Shown: positions 1 to 5,333 of the stretch, piece by piece
Layout of the letters: the number at the start of each line of letters is the position of its first letter
How positions within the stretch are numbered: position 1 is the stretch's first letter
Origin: Methylophaga sp.
Lineage (GTDB): Bacteria; Pseudomonadota; Gammaproteobacteria; Nitrosococcales; Methylophagaceae
Direction: 5' to 3'
Length of the DNA: 7,425 nt
Assembly (NCBI GenBank): GCA_013139345.1
Contig: WTAY01000228.1
Location: 1-7,425, forward strand
Program-made: the position numbers and the translations under genes
Notes under the pieces: model-generated
What the model was told of the DNA's origin: nothing
What the model saw: only the letters and a program-made list of their open reading frames with translations
The model's database searches: none

Positions 1-1
1 T

Positions 2-979
2 CCTTTAGCTATTACTAATTTAGATCCAATTCTCGACCTTATTTATAATCCAGATATTACCGTAGTTTTTCATGCGGCCCGTCAAGATCTTGAGTTGCTT
101 TATATGATTCGTGGCAGCCTGCCCTCTCATGTATTTGATACTCAAATTGCCGCTACAATTCTAGGCTATGGTGACCAAATCGGCTACGGGAACTTGGTTA
201 AACAGTGTATTAATGTTGATTTAGATAAAGCACATTCACGAACAGACTGGACTAAGCGCCCTCTCGATCCAGCTCAAATTGAGTATGCTGCTGATGATGT
301 ACGTTATTTACGAGATGTTTATAAACTATTAACCAAACAACTTACGGATAAAAATCGTACCCATTGGTTAGATGAAGATTTTGCCATACTCACCAGTACA
401 GACACCTATAAATCTGACCCAGATAATATTTGGCGCAAAGTGAAAGGTTTTGGTCGTTTAAAAGGCTTACAACTCGCTATTTTACAAAGACTTGCCGCTT
501 GGCGTGAACAGCGAGCAATCAAATCAAACCGCCCTCGTCGCTGGATAGTAAAAGATGATATCTTGCTCGATCTTGCTAAATTAGGCCCTGAGTCTATTGA
601 TAAATTCAGCATGATTCGAGGTTTAGAAGCGAATACGATTAGCCGTCATGGTGATGCATTATTAGCAGAAATCAAACAAGCCAAAACACTCGATAAAGAA
701 CAATGGCCAGTGCTGAAAAAAACCAAGCCGCTATCACAACAACAAAATGCCATTGTTGATGCATTAATGGCCTTAGTCAGAAAATTTTGTGATGAACAAT
801 CAATTGCACCTGTTGCAGTTTGCTCTCGTAAAGAGATTGAACGTATGGTCTCAGGTGAAACAGACTTGCCAATTTTACAAGGCTGGCGTAATGAAATTGT
901 CGGTCATCACCTAAAAGACTTTCTTGATGGCAAACTCTCCATCACTACAGATACATTACAGTTAACTACAAAAGGATAA
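2..979 (+). CDS. rnd: Ribonuclease D, 3' part (5' end outside window)
   Basis: RNase D is a cytoplasmic 3'-5' exoribonuclease that trims tRNA precursors and other small structured RNAs. The frame is open from base 2, giving 325 codons; E. coli RNase D has about 375, so roughly 50 N-terminal residues, including the first DEDD motif (DTEF-type), lie outside the window. Visible, numbering from the first full codon: the second exonuclease motif HAARQDLELL (residues 24-33), the DTQIAA stretch (about 46-51), and the third motif YAADDVRYL (Tyr95, Asp99), which supplies the last acidic residue of the DEDDy site. A first HRDC domain follows (about residues 140-225, with WRKVKGFGRLKGLQLAIL and RAIKSNRPRRWIVKDD), then a weaker second HRDC-like region to the C-terminus. 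A TTG at base 95 lies inside the exonuclease domain and is not the start. The stop is 4 bases before the next gene, so the two are probably cotranscribed. Confidence 0.95.
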   Translation, partial: PLAITNLDPILDLIYNPDITVVFHAARQDLELLYMIRGSLPSHVFDTQIAATILGYGDQIGYGNLVKQCINVDLDKAHSRTDWTKRPLDPAQIEYAADDVRYLRDVYKLLTKQLTDKNRTHWLDEDFAILTSTDTYKSDPDNIWRKVKGFGRLKGLQLAILQRLAAWREQRAIKSNRPRRWIVKDDILLDLAKLGPESIDKFSMIRGLEANTISRHGDALLAEIKQAKTLDKEQWPVLKKTKPLSQQQNAIVDALMALVRKFCDEQSIAPVAVCSRKEIERMVSGETDLPILQGWRNEIVGHHLKDFLDGKLSITTDTLQLTTKG

Positions 980-983
980 CGCT

Positions 984-1916
984 ATGTCAGCTTTAATTTG
1001 TGGCTCATTTGCCTACGACACCATTATGGTTTTTCCAGACCAATTCAAAAATCACATCTTGCCTGACAAAGTACATATGCTGAATGTGGCATTCTTAGTA
1101 CCAGAACTACGCCGTGAATTTGGTGGCTGTGCTGGTAATATTGCCTACAACCTAAAATTATTAGGCGATGATCCAATCCCAATGGGTACCGTAGGTAGTG
1201 ATTTTGCCAGCTATGCAACTTGGATGGACAAACATCAAATTAATCGTCGTCATGTGCACGTAAAACAAGGCAGCTACACAGCTCAAGCATTTATCACTAC
1301 TGATATGGATGATAACCAAATCACTGCTTTCCACCCCGGTGCGATGAACCTATCCCACGAAACACAAATCAAAGAAGCGAAAGACATTAATATCGCGATT
1401 GTTGCCCCTGATGGTCGTGACGGCATGATTCAACATGCCCAACAACTGCATGAAGCAGGCATTCCATTTATCTTTGATCCAGGTCAAGGTTTACCTATGT
1501 TTGATGGCAGTGACTTGTTAAACTTTGCCAAGCAAGCAGCCTACATTGCATTAAATGACTATGAAGCTCAATTATTTGAAGATCGTACCGGTTTATCGCC
1601 TGCTGAGATTGCTGAACATGTTGAAGCTTTAATTATCACTCGTGGTGCTGAAGGCTCTCATATCTATACTGGTGGAAAACGAATCGATATCCCCTGTGCA
1701 AAAGCAGAAAAACTAGCTGATCCAACAGGCTGTGGTGATTCTTATCGTGCCGGTATTATTCACGGTATTATGCATGGTAAAGATTGGGAAACTACAGGAC
1801 GCATTGCTTCTCTTTTAGGTGCGATTAAAATTGAGCAGCATGGTACGCAGAATCATTCGTTTACTATGGATGAGTTTGCTGAACGATTTGAATTGAGTTT
1901 TGGGCGAGCATTGTAG
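984..1916 (+). CDS. PfkB-family carbohydrate/nucleoside kinase
   Basis: This 310-residue protein is an ATP-dependent kinase of the ribokinase/PfkB superfamily, which phosphorylates a hydroxymethyl group on a sugar or nucleoside. It starts with the typical first strand (LICGSFAYDTI), has the substrate-side glycine pair in FGGCAGNIAYNL (Gly47-Gly48), and near the end carries PfkB signature 2, DPTGCGDSYRAG (residues 246-257), with Asp252 as the expected catalytic base; the family's usual GAGD is GCGD here. Length fits the family. The ATG is preceded by AAAGGA at 971-976 at good spacing, and it begins 4 bases after rnd stops. Close relatives in proteobacteria are often annotated as adenosine kinase-like or simply sugar kinase. 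The substrate cannot be read from the sequence, so no symbol is given. Adenosine, ribose or another sugar are all possible; family assignment is firm, substrate is not. Confidence 0.9.
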   Translation: MSALICGSFAYDTIMVFPDQFKNHILPDKVHMLNVAFLVPELRREFGGCAGNIAYNLKLLGDDPIPMGTVGSDFASYATWMDKHQINRRHVHVKQGSYTAQAFITTDMDDNQITAFHPGAMNLSHETQIKEAKDINIAIVAPDGRDGMIQHAQQLHEAGIPFIFDPGQGLPMFDGSDLLNFAKQAAYIALNDYEAQLFEDRTGLSPAEIAEHVEALIITRGAEGSHIYTGGKRIDIPCAKAEKLADPTGCGDSYRAGIIHGIMHGKDWETTGRIASLLGAIKIEQHGTQNHSFTMDEFAERFELSFGRAL

Positions 1917-1931
1917 GAAAGCTTAGACATT

Positions 1932-1971
1932 TATCCCCTGTAACATCTGTGATTTAGGTGTTGCAGGGATA
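1932..1971 (+). terminator. Hairpin after the kinase gene, possible terminator
   Basis: An inverted repeat begins 16 bases after the kinase stop. TATCCC-CTGTAACATC (1932-1947) pairs with GGTGTTGCAGGGATA (1957-1971), giving about 15 pairs (two of them G-U) with one bulged C and a 9-base loop. It is placed like a transcription terminator for the rnd-kinase unit. However, the following bases (CTTTATATTGTT) are only loosely T-rich, so intrinsic termination would be weak; it could instead be a mRNA 3'-end stabilising hairpin. Confidence 0.45.
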
Positions 1972-2041
1972 CTTTATATTGTTAATAAGGAAGTTAACGA
2001 TCTTAATCAGCAGATTACTCAATTAAAAGTAAAGGATATAC

Positions 2042-2515
2042 ATGAAAGATAAAGATAAAGATAACCTAATTGTAACCAAAGAAAACAGCTGCACCTTGTG
2101 GATATTAGACTTCATTAAGAACTCATCTAACCGAAATATTTGGAGAATCTCTATCGGTTTTGTTTTAGCACATTTTTTTCTATCAATTCTATTTCTTAAC
2201 TCCAATATATTTTCAGCTTCAGGTGGTGTTATAACAATTCTTGGGCTTCTCATCTTCGTCGGTATTTCAACCCCTATAACACTAGGTGAAATACAAAAAT
2301 CGATTAATTCTCAAACTCCAATGCCACAAATAAAAGACAATAATGGTCCAGAAGTCATACAACGCATTGCAAAAACTGTTGACGAAGTGCTTCACTCACG
2401 AGAAAAGCAGGTTTTGGGACTATCTGTGACTATATTTGGAACCTTAGTATGGGCTTATGGCTGGGTTATTGAACTTTTACCGTTATTTTCACATCAAGTA
2501 AATGGTTACTCTTAA
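2042..2515 (+). CDS. Small predicted three-helix membrane protein, unknown function
   Basis: This 157-residue protein belongs to no family I recognise. It opens with a very charged stretch (MKDKDKDN). There follow a hydrophobic segment at about residues 36-56 (WRISIGFVLAHFFLSILFL), a second at about 60-80 (SGGVITILGLLIFVGISTPI), a hydrophilic stretch of about 45 residues, and a third at about 124-147 (VLGLSVTIFGTLVWAYGWVI). The SGG-ITILGLL and GTLVWAYG pieces resemble short motifs I recall in small uncharacterised bacterial inner-membrane proteins, but this is recollection, not a match. The ATG is supported by AAAGGA at 2031-2036. Base composition looks more A+T-rich than in the rnd-kinase pair and it has no operon partner, which suggests an accessory gene. 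An overlapping frame on the opposite strand lacks protein-like features. The gene is likely real; its function is unknown. Confidence 0.65.
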   Translation: MKDKDKDNLIVTKENSCTLWILDFIKNSSNRNIWRISIGFVLAHFFLSILFLNSNIFSASGGVITILGLLIFVGISTPITLGEIQKSINSQTPMPQIKDNNGPEVIQRIAKTVDEVLHSREKQVLGLSVTIFGTLVWAYGWVIELLPLFSHQVNGYS

Positions 2516-2594
2516 ACCTACAAATCGCTGCCGCGGGGCATTCATTTCTTTTGTTTGCCCAAAAGAAACGAACCAAAGAAAAAGGCACCCGGCA

Positions 2595-2705
2595 TTATTG
2601 CACTTCCTTAAAAACACACCTATTTCACTGAGCAGGTAAAAACTCGCTACGCTCAAACACTTACCTGCTTTAACCGTGAAATAAATGTATTTTTAAGGGC
2701 AATAA
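2595..2705. repeat. Inner hairpin 1 of the composite element
   Basis: TTATTGC (2595-2601) pairs with GCAATAA (2699-2705), CCTTAAAAA pairs imperfectly with TTTTTAAGGG, TATTTCAC pairs with GTGAAATA, and AGCAGGTAA (2631-2639) pairs perfectly with TTACCTGCT (2661-2669). The apical part carries CTCGCTACGCTC, the reverse complement of the core in hairpin 2. Several internal loops interrupt the stem, but it spans the full 111 bases. Confidence 0.75.
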
Positions 2706-2769
2706 GAACGGGAGCTAATGCCAGCTATGCCCCTAAGATTCTTAGCCTCCTCTGATAATACCCTTTTTA

Positions 2770-3000
2770 CCCCATCATATCGCCGCCAAAAGCCAAGTTA
2801 ATTTGTGGGTTAAGTGGTCGAGTGTTTGAGCGTAGCGAGTTTTCGACCACGCCACAAATGAAGTTGGCTTTTGGAAATTAGGCTATATTGGGTGCCCTTT
2901 TTTGGTTCGTTTTTTGGGCACGCAAAAAATGAACGCCCAGCGGCGAGCATCAAGCCTTTAATAAAAAACCAAACTAAAAACCTCCAACATTATCTTTAAA
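2770..3000. repeat. Long direct repeat, copy A (231 bp)
   Basis: Bases 2770-3000 match 3179-3409 without a gap at a constant offset of 409. By eye I count 10 substitutions in 231 positions, four of them clustered in the last 15 bases, so the true edge may be near 2985. The unit covers inner hairpin 2, the right outer arm (GGGTGCCC to GGCGAGC) and a 35-50 base A-rich tail that includes AAGCCTTTAATAAAAAACC. Confidence 0.9.
2786..2874. repeat. Inner hairpin 2 of the composite element
   Basis: The left strand from CCAAAAGCCAAGTTAATTTG (2786-2805, continuing TGG) pairs with the strand ending AAGTTGGCTTTTGG (2861-2874), with three mismatches in about 23 positions. Inside this, GTGGTCGA (2814-2821) pairs perfectly with TCGACCAC (2843-2850). 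The loop is AGTGTTTGAGCGTAGCGAG followed by TTTT. The same hairpin recurs at 3195-3283. Confidence 0.8.
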
Positions 3001-3054
3001 TAAATATAGAAATCGATACCTAATCTATAAAAGTACCGTTGATTTAATAAAGCG

Positions 3055-3134
3055 CGTCATCCCCGTGAAAACGGGGATCCAACGATAGCGACTACTTTCA
3101 CTGCCCATGGATTCCCATTTTCATGGGAATGACG
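3055..3134. repeat. REP/MITE-like bipartite palindrome
   Basis: This 80-base unit has mirror-image ends, CGTCATCCCC (3055-3064) and GGGAATGACG (3125-3134). Each half is a small hairpin: CCCCGTGAAAACGGGG at 3061-3076 and CCCATTTTCATGGG at 3114-3127. The inner borders GGGGATCCA and TGGATTCCC are also complementary in outline. This is the familiar GTCATTCCC...GGGAATGAC type of extragenic repeat seen in many proteobacteria. It lies between the two long direct-repeat copies. Confidence 0.85.
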
Positions 3135-3178
3135 AAATGAGAAACATGGTATTAAAGGCATTAATCTTAGGTCGCCTT

Positions 3179-3409
3179 CCCCATCATATCGCCGCCAAAA
3201 GCCAAGTTAATTTGTGGGTTAAGTGGTCGAGTGTCTGAGCGTAGCGAGTTTTCGACCACGCCACAAATGAAGTTGGCTTTTGGAAATCAGGCGATATTGG
3301 GTGCCCTTGTTTGGTTCGTTTTTTGGGTACGCAAAAAATGAACGCCCAGCGGCGAGCATCAAGCCTTTAATAAAAAACCAAACTAAAAGCCTCCAGCACT
3401 CTCTTTTAA
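3179..3409. repeat. Long direct repeat, copy B (231 bp)
   Basis: This is the second copy of the 2770-3000 unit. It contains hairpin 2 (about 3195-3283, core now AGTGTCTGAGCGTAGCGAG), the right arm and the tail, but no counterpart of the left arm or hairpin 1. Differences from copy A are single substitutions. The hairpin stem bases themselves are identical in both copies, with differences in the loop, the flanks and the tail. A TTG-initiated frame of 74 codons running through it at 3280-3504 is a by-product of repeat sequence, not a gene. Confidence 0.9.
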
Positions 3410-3460
3410 TCAGAAGAGAAACTTATACCCCTTATCATTCAAGATGCAGTTTTTTATCTT

Positions 3461-3532
3461 GTCATCCCAGCATGTTTTTAGCTGGGATCTGTTTTAAACA
3501 GTAGATTCTCGATAAGAACACTCGAGAATGAC
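3461..3532. repeat. Second REP/MITE-like bipartite palindrome
   Basis: This 72-base unit has the ends GTCATCCC (3461-3468) and GAATGAC (3526-3532). The left half forms a hairpin with CCCAGC (3466-3471) and GCTGGG (3481-3486); the right half forms one with ATTCTCGA (3505-3512) and TCGAGAAT (3522-3529). The inner borders GGGATCT and AGATTCT are complementary in outline. The architecture equals that of the 3055-3134 element, but the hairpin stems differ, so the two are relatives rather than recent copies. Confidence 0.8.
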
Positions 3533-3552
3533 ATTTCTTTATAATCACAGTT

Positions 3553-3663
3553 CTAAAGGAAACCCAAGTTGAATAAAAGGGACTGAACTGTGCCATTAAA
3601 AATAGGCGCATTGCTAGCTGAATTTTTCACTTTTAGAACAATCGGTTCAATTTCATCACGCTT
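3553..3663 (-). pseudogene. Possible C-terminal gene remnant downstream of the toxin
   Basis: On the minus strand a 36-codon open stretch runs from within the last bases of the toxin gene to a TAG at 3553-3555. It reads like ordinary protein (EIEPIVLKVKNSASNAPIF, then NGTVQSLLFNLGFL). It has no ATG; the only usual start codon is a GTG at its 12th codon, without a clear ribosome binding site. It may be the tail of a gene interrupted when the toxin-antitoxin cassette or the repeats arrived, or chance. I do not recognise the family. Confidence 0.2.
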
Positions 3664-3928
3664 TTAAATCTCGATAGAAATTCTCATGTGTACCTTGCTC
3701 AATAAAAGTTAAAATTATTTTTTCCTCAATATAACTATAAGCAAGTAAATATAACTGTGCATTGTGCTTGTATTTAAATACTTGAATACCTGCTAAATCA
3801 CCCACCTTTAAATCACCAATACTAGGGTTATTAATAACTTCCTTTACGGCTTTATCAAGTGCGAGCTTTTCAGACGGGTGCATTTTTTTCACGCGCCGCT
3901 TAAAACTATTTGTTTGCTGGATTATCAA
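3656..3928 (-). CDS. Type II toxin, RelE/ParE superfamily
   Basis: This 90-residue protein has the size and pattern of RelE/ParE-superfamily toxins. It begins IIQQTNSFKRRVKKMHPSEK, continues with a helix-rich stretch (LDKAVKEVINNPSIG), then the strand-forming core GDLAGIQVFKYKHNAQLYLLAY, and ends GTHENFYRDLKA; the HENFYRDLK tail is typical of one ParE-like subfamily. Such toxins act in the cytoplasm, either on DNA gyrase (ParE) or by cutting mRNA on ribosomes (RelE); which applies here cannot be decided. The start is TTG at 3928-3926, overlapping the antitoxin stop (TGA at 3927-3925) by 4 bases, which implies translational coupling. The only downstream in-frame ATG (codon 16) would remove the conserved N-terminal strand, so TTG is preferred. 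The pair sits between dinB and the repeat-rich region, a typical accessory location. Confidence 0.85.
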   Translation of the reverse strand: MIIQQTNSFKRRVKKMHPSEKLALDKAVKEVINNPSIGDLKVGDLAGIQVFKYKHNAQLYLLAYSYIEEKIILTFIEQGTHENFYRDLKA

Positions 3929-4143
3929 TTGAACTCATACTCAGAGACATCGCCAGCCTTAATTTCTTCTATGCCAACCAGAATACCTTTTACAAACCCT
4001 AATGGCAGATCGGGGTTTTCATCTGCTATCTTTCCTATCCTTGCCCAATATTCAATTTGTTTTGGTGTGCTTCTGTGTTGTGCCTTGCCATTCAGCGCAG
4101 CATCATCGACAAGTTCATCTGATAATTTAATTGCTGTTGCCAT
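3925..4143 (-). CDS. ParD-like antitoxin of a type II toxin-antitoxin pair
   Basis: This 72-residue protein matches the ParD-like antitoxin family as I know it. It opens with a short strand plus helix (MATAIKLSDELVDDAALNG), consistent with a ribbon-helix-helix DNA-binding fold that would bind its own promoter. Next come the family hallmarks RSTPKQIEYWARIGKIADEN (24-43) and PDLPLGFVKGILVGIEEIKAG. The acidic C-terminus (GDVSEYEFN) is expected to bind and neutralise the toxin. The ATG at 4143-4141 has a good ribosome binding site, AAGGAA, on the minus strand at 4156-4151. It is the first gene of the pair, the usual order for this class, and overlaps the toxin start by 4 bases. Autoregulation is inferred from the family, not shown. 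Identification is confident at family level. Confidence 0.85.
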   Translation of the reverse strand: MATAIKLSDELVDDAALNGKAQHRSTPKQIEYWARIGKIADENPDLPLGFVKGILVGIEEIKAGDVSEYEFN

Positions 4144-4150
4144 AATAAAA

Positions 4151-4204
4151 TTCCTTTAAATATAATCTATATAACTACCATACATTAAAGGTATCTTATT
4201 GCAA
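4151..4204 (-). promoter_or_regulatory. Candidate promoter, operator and RBS of the toxin-antitoxin operon
   Basis: The 90 bases between dinB and the antitoxin should hold the operon promoter. Reading the minus strand, TTGCAA (4204-4199) could be a -35 box, with TATGGT (4182-4177) at 16-base spacing as a poor -10; an A+T-rich run at 4174-4161 offers alternatives. The split palindrome TACC-N10-GGTA (4193-4176) overlaps the proposed -10 and could be an antitoxin operator. The ribosome binding site is AAGGAA at 4156-4151. The boxes are weak matches. Confidence 0.3.
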
Positions 4205-4233
4205 CCTTTGATTGACTATTGAAACCTAGACAT

Positions 4234-5316
4234 TCATCCATTATCTAAAGAAAAATCCAACTGTTGCCCTTCCTCATCTGAATCCCGAATAAACCCTCCA
4301 GCCGTAATCCCAACCAAACGAACAGCCTGCTTGCCAGCCTCAGTACGAGACAATAACTCCGACAACAAACCCTTAACGACAGAAACACCCAACACATCAG
4401 TATGAGTTATCGATCGAGTAACCTGCTGAAAGTTAGCATACTTAACTTTCACCGTAAGTGTTTTAGCTTCTAACTGAAGCGCTTCCAGTCGTTCAAACAC
4501 GATATCAGCAAGTGATTCTAGCTGACGAAGTAGTTCAGTAACATCCATCATATCTTTAGAAAAAGTGGTTTCTTTACCCAATGATTTTCGTATACGAGTA
4601 CTTCGTACAGGACGCTCGTCGATACCTCGTGAGATGGTGTAATAATACTGTCCCGACTTACCAAAATGTGTCGTTAAGTCATGTTCTTTCCATTGACGTA
4701 AATCTAGCCCTGTTTTGATACCTAACTTATTCATCTTGGCTTCGGTGGCAGGCCCAATACCATGAAACTTGCCAATCGCTAAGTCAGCAACAAAGTCTGC
4801 ACCCTGCTCTGGCTTAATCACATATAGGCCATCAGGCTTGTCCATATCTGATGCAACCTTGGCTAGAAATTTATTATAAGAAACACCTGCGGATGCAACC
4901 AGATTAGTTGCTTCTAAAATATCTTTTTTAATCGCTTGGGCTATACGTGTTGCAGAGCCATCAAAATCTGCAGTGTAGGTGACATCTAAATAGGCTTCAT
5001 CGAGCGATAGTGGTTCGACTTCTGAGGCATAGCGCCAGAATATTTCACGTATTTTTTCTGATACGTCACGATAGGCTTCAAATCGTGGGGGAACAAAAAT
5101 AGCCTGAGGACATAAACGATAAGCTCGTGAACACGGCATGGCAGAATGAATACCGAATTTCCGTGCCTCATAGCTGCAGGCGGCAACAACGCCTCGGCTA
5201 TTAGGTTGTCCACCAACAATAAGTGGTTTTCCTTTATATTCGGGCGTATCTCGTTGTTCTACAGAGGCAAAAAATGCATCCATATCAACATGGATTATTT
5301 TTCTTTGTTGAGCCAT
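4234..5316 (-). CDS. dinB: DNA polymerase IV (Y-family translesion polymerase)
   Basis: DinB copies past damaged template bases with low fidelity. This 360-residue protein is full length (E. coli Pol IV has 351). The palm and finger domain opens with IIHVDMDAFFASVEQRD, giving metal ligand Asp11 and steric gate Phe16, followed by SYEARKFGIHSAMP and the catalytic SLDEAYLDVT with Asp106-Glu107. GVSYNKFLAKVASDMDKPDG and a helix-hairpin-helix thumb (FHGIGPATEAKMNKLGI, about 190-206) follow, then the little-finger domain (SLGKETTFSKDM onward). Near the C-terminus QLDFSL fits a sliding-clamp-binding motif. The gene starts 17 bases after pgpA stops and has no strong Shine-Dalgarno sequence (minus-strand upstream TAACAGCTCTATTTC), so it probably depends on read-through and coupling from pgpA. 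No LexA box is apparent just upstream, although the usual E. coli dinB is SOS-controlled. Confidence 0.97.
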   Translation of the reverse strand: MAQQRKIIHVDMDAFFASVEQRDTPEYKGKPLIVGGQPNSRGVVAACSYEARKFGIHSAMPCSRAYRLCPQAIFVPPRFEAYRDVSEKIREIFWRYASEVEPLSLDEAYLDVTYTADFDGSATRIAQAIKKDILEATNLVASAGVSYNKFLAKVASDMDKPDGLYVIKPEQGADFVADLAIGKFHGIGPATEAKMNKLGIKTGLDLRQWKEHDLTTHFGKSGQYYYTISRGIDERPVRSTRIRKSLGKETTFSKDMMDVTELLRQLESLADIVFERLEALQLEAKTLTVKVKYANFQQVTRSITHTDVLGVSVVKGLLSELLSRTEAGKQAVRLVGITAGGFIRDSDEEGQQLDFSLDNG

Positions 5317-5333
5317 GAAATAGAGCTGTTAAC

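Larger units (their letters stand above)
2527..2948. repeat. Composite palindromic element with inverted outer arms and two inner hairpins
   Basis: The left arm (2527-2590, from GCTGCCGCGGGGCATTCAT to GGCACCC) is an imperfect inverted repeat of the right arm (2890-2948, from GGGTGCCC to ATGAACGCCCAGCGGCGAGC). Shared pieces include ACGAACCAAA against its complement TTTGGTTCGT, and TGCCCAAAA against TTTTGGGCA. Between the arms lie two large hairpins (2595-2705 and 2786-2874) separated by an unstructured spacer at 2706-2785. Both hairpin loops contain the same 23-base core around GAGCGTAGCGAG, in opposite orientations, so the whole unit is roughly mirror-symmetric. No protein-coding potential is seen. 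It resembles multi-copy intergenic repeats of gammaproteobacteria, as far as I remember, but I cannot name the family. Confidence 0.75.
2516..3655. other. Gene-free convergent region packed with palindromic repeats
   Basis: These 1,140 bases separate genes that converge from both sides and hold no convincing full-length gene. Most of the stretch is structured repeats: a composite palindrome (2527-2948), a second copy of its right half (3179-3409), and two REP/MITE-like bipartite elements (3055-3134, 3461-3532). Sequence between them (3001-3054, 3135-3178, 3410-3460) shows nothing recognisable. The last part (3533-3655) has a weak inverted repeat, CACAGTTC (3546-3553) with GAACTGTG (3585-3592), and a short gene-like fragment on the minus strand. 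No transposase, integrase or tRNA gene is visible. Confidence 0.75.

Noticed and set aside
2023..2253. A 76-codon minus-strand frame overlapping the membrane protein gene
   Set aside because: It lacks a ribosome binding site and any family pattern, whereas the + strand frame has both a ribosome binding site and clear membrane segments.
2521..2600. Protein-like reading of the left arm (PKRNEPKK-type peptide)
   Set aside because: Similar peptides are, as I recall, often annotated as hypothetical proteins, but here the DNA is one arm of an inverted repeat and the frame has no supported start.
3280..3504. A 74-codon TTG-initiated frame on the + strand
   Set aside because: It runs through the right half of repeat copy B and into the second REP-like element. 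Its reading frame is a consequence of repeat sequence, with no ribosome binding site and no protein-like pattern.
2595..3532. CRISPR array
   Set aside because: The repeats are long, palindromic and few, with unequal spacing; there are no short regularly spaced direct repeats and no cas gene in the window.
3636..3648. GAAC/GTTC mini-hairpin as terminator of the toxin gene
   Set aside because: The stem has only four strong pairs and no T-run follows on the minus strand, too weak to call a terminator.
3878..4159. A 93-codon + strand frame opposite the toxin-antitoxin pair
   Set aside because: It is antisense to two recognisable genes, is serine- and phenylalanine-rich without motif, and is best explained as a shadow frame.
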